Of a DNA stretch of 15,412 nucleotides, positions 14,979-15,412 are shown piece after piece (within the stretch, counting starts at the first letter, position 1; each line of letters begins with the position of its first letter). Under the pieces are notes generated by a model. It was not told the origin of the DNA. It worked only from the letters and a program-made list of their open reading frames with translations, and ran no database searches. The stretch covers positions 1 to 15,412 of the forward strand of contig JAEEXV010000222.1 of assembly GCA_016287975.1 (NCBI GenBank). Reading direction: 5' to 3'. The position numbers and the translations under genes were made by a program. The DNA comes from Lentisphaeria bacterium. GTDB lineage: Bacteria > Verrucomicrobiota > Lentisphaeria > Oligosphaerales > Oligosphaeraceae.

Positions 14979-15412
14979 CCGCCACGGAACCGCTCTACCT
15001 CGACAACCACCTGCTCATCCTCGACAAGCCCTGGGGGCTCCTCACCCAGCCCTCTGGCAGCGACGGGGATTCGCTGGAGGCCCGCGGCAAGGCCTTCCTG
15101 AAGGAGCGCTTCGCCAAGCCAGGCGCCGTCTTCCTGGAGGCCGTGCACCGCATCGACCGCGTCGTCGGCGGCGCCGTCCTCTTCGCGCGCACCTCGAAGG
15201 CGCTCGCACGGCTGAACGCCGCGCAGCGCGAAGGCGCCATCGCCAAGACCTACCGCGCCCTCGTCGGCGCCGTCCCGCCCGCCTCCGAAGGCGTGCTCGA
15301 GGACTGGCTCGTGCATGACGAGGAGGCGCACTGCGCGCGCGTCGCACGCCCAGGCACCGGCGGCGCACGCGCCTGCCGCCTCCATTGGCGCATCCTGGCG
15401 ACACGCCCCGAC
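14960..15412 (+). CDS. RluA-family RNA pseudouridine synthase, 3' end beyond window
   Basis: The reading frame is open to the right edge. It reads YLDNHLLILDKPWGLLTQPSG, then the catalytic motif HRIDR (D is the uridine-attacking aspartate; most family members have HRLDR), then GGAVLFARTSKALARLN and KTYRALVGAV. These are the ordered landmarks of RluA/RluD-type synthases, which convert uridine to pseudouridine in rRNA or tRNA. Only about 150 residues are visible. No ATG precedes the conserved part; GTG at 14960 (19-bp overlap with the isomerase gene) or CTG at 14975 behind GGGGAGG are the choices, and I give the GTG with low certainty. Overlap with the isomerase stop suggests co-translation. 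Confidence 0.8.
   Translation, partial: MGRGGLTATEPLYLDNHLLILDKPWGLLTQPSGSDGDSLEARGKAFLKERFAKPGAVFLEAVHRIDRVVGGAVLFARTSKALARLNAAQREGAIAKTYRALVGAVPPASEGVLEDWLVHDEEAHCARVARPGTGGARACRLHWRILATRPD

Overview
The window looks like a chromosomal piece of a GC-rich member of the Lentisphaerota/Verrucomicrobiota, most likely a Victivallales-type glycan degrader. This is inferred from gene content: an 'FTLIELL' pseudopilin with an H-X9-DG tail, a DUF6259-type giant exported enzyme, a PocR/AraC regulator, two sugar-phosphate-isomerase-like TIM barrels and a GH130 phosphorylase. No rRNA or tRNA is present, so the taxonomy is not proven.

Left part (1-4237). The left edge carries about 2.3 copies of a ~118-bp tandem repeat, each with a GC-rich hairpin. 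Next come a 957-residue secreted protein of unknown function (358-3231, minus) and, divergent from it across 115 bp, a sugar isomerase/epimerase-like enzyme (3347-4237, plus). The next ~1.7 kb looks inserted: a lower-GC AAA+ ATPase of the DUF4143 type with a PD-(D/E)XK-like C-terminus (4248-5603, minus), bracketed by a 35-bp exact direct repeat that duplicates the last codons of the isomerase gene.

Central part (5961-12366). This is a tightly packed minus-strand operon read from about 11.2 kb down to 5.96 kb: a pseudopilin, then a 1156-residue exported fusion enzyme (SGNH esterase module, carbohydrate-binding-like module, DUF6259 glycosidase-like barrel), then a cytoplasmic GH130 beta-mannoside phosphorylase. 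Adjacent genes overlap (35 bp and ATGA). Divergent from it is an AraC-family regulator with a PocR-like sensor domain, whose leader contains a perfect 8-bp-arm palindrome and a 5x7-bp minisatellite. The simplest model is inducible outside-in degradation of an acylated, probably mannose-containing glycan: the exported enzyme de-esterifies and cleaves it, GH130 phosphorolyses imported product, and the regulator senses a ligand.

Right part (12459-15412). A lower-GC restriction-modification pair (D12-class adenine methyltransferase overlapped by an HNH endonuclease) sits between the regulator and a second isomerase-like TIM barrel (14127-14978). An RluA-family pseudouridine synthase with no ATG start follows and runs off the right edge.

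The most unusual observation is the SGNH module of the fusion enzyme. Its catalytic blocks occur in the order II-III-V-I, as expected of a circular permutation. The 35-bp duplication around the ATPase gene and the composition break inside the HNH gene also deserve checks.
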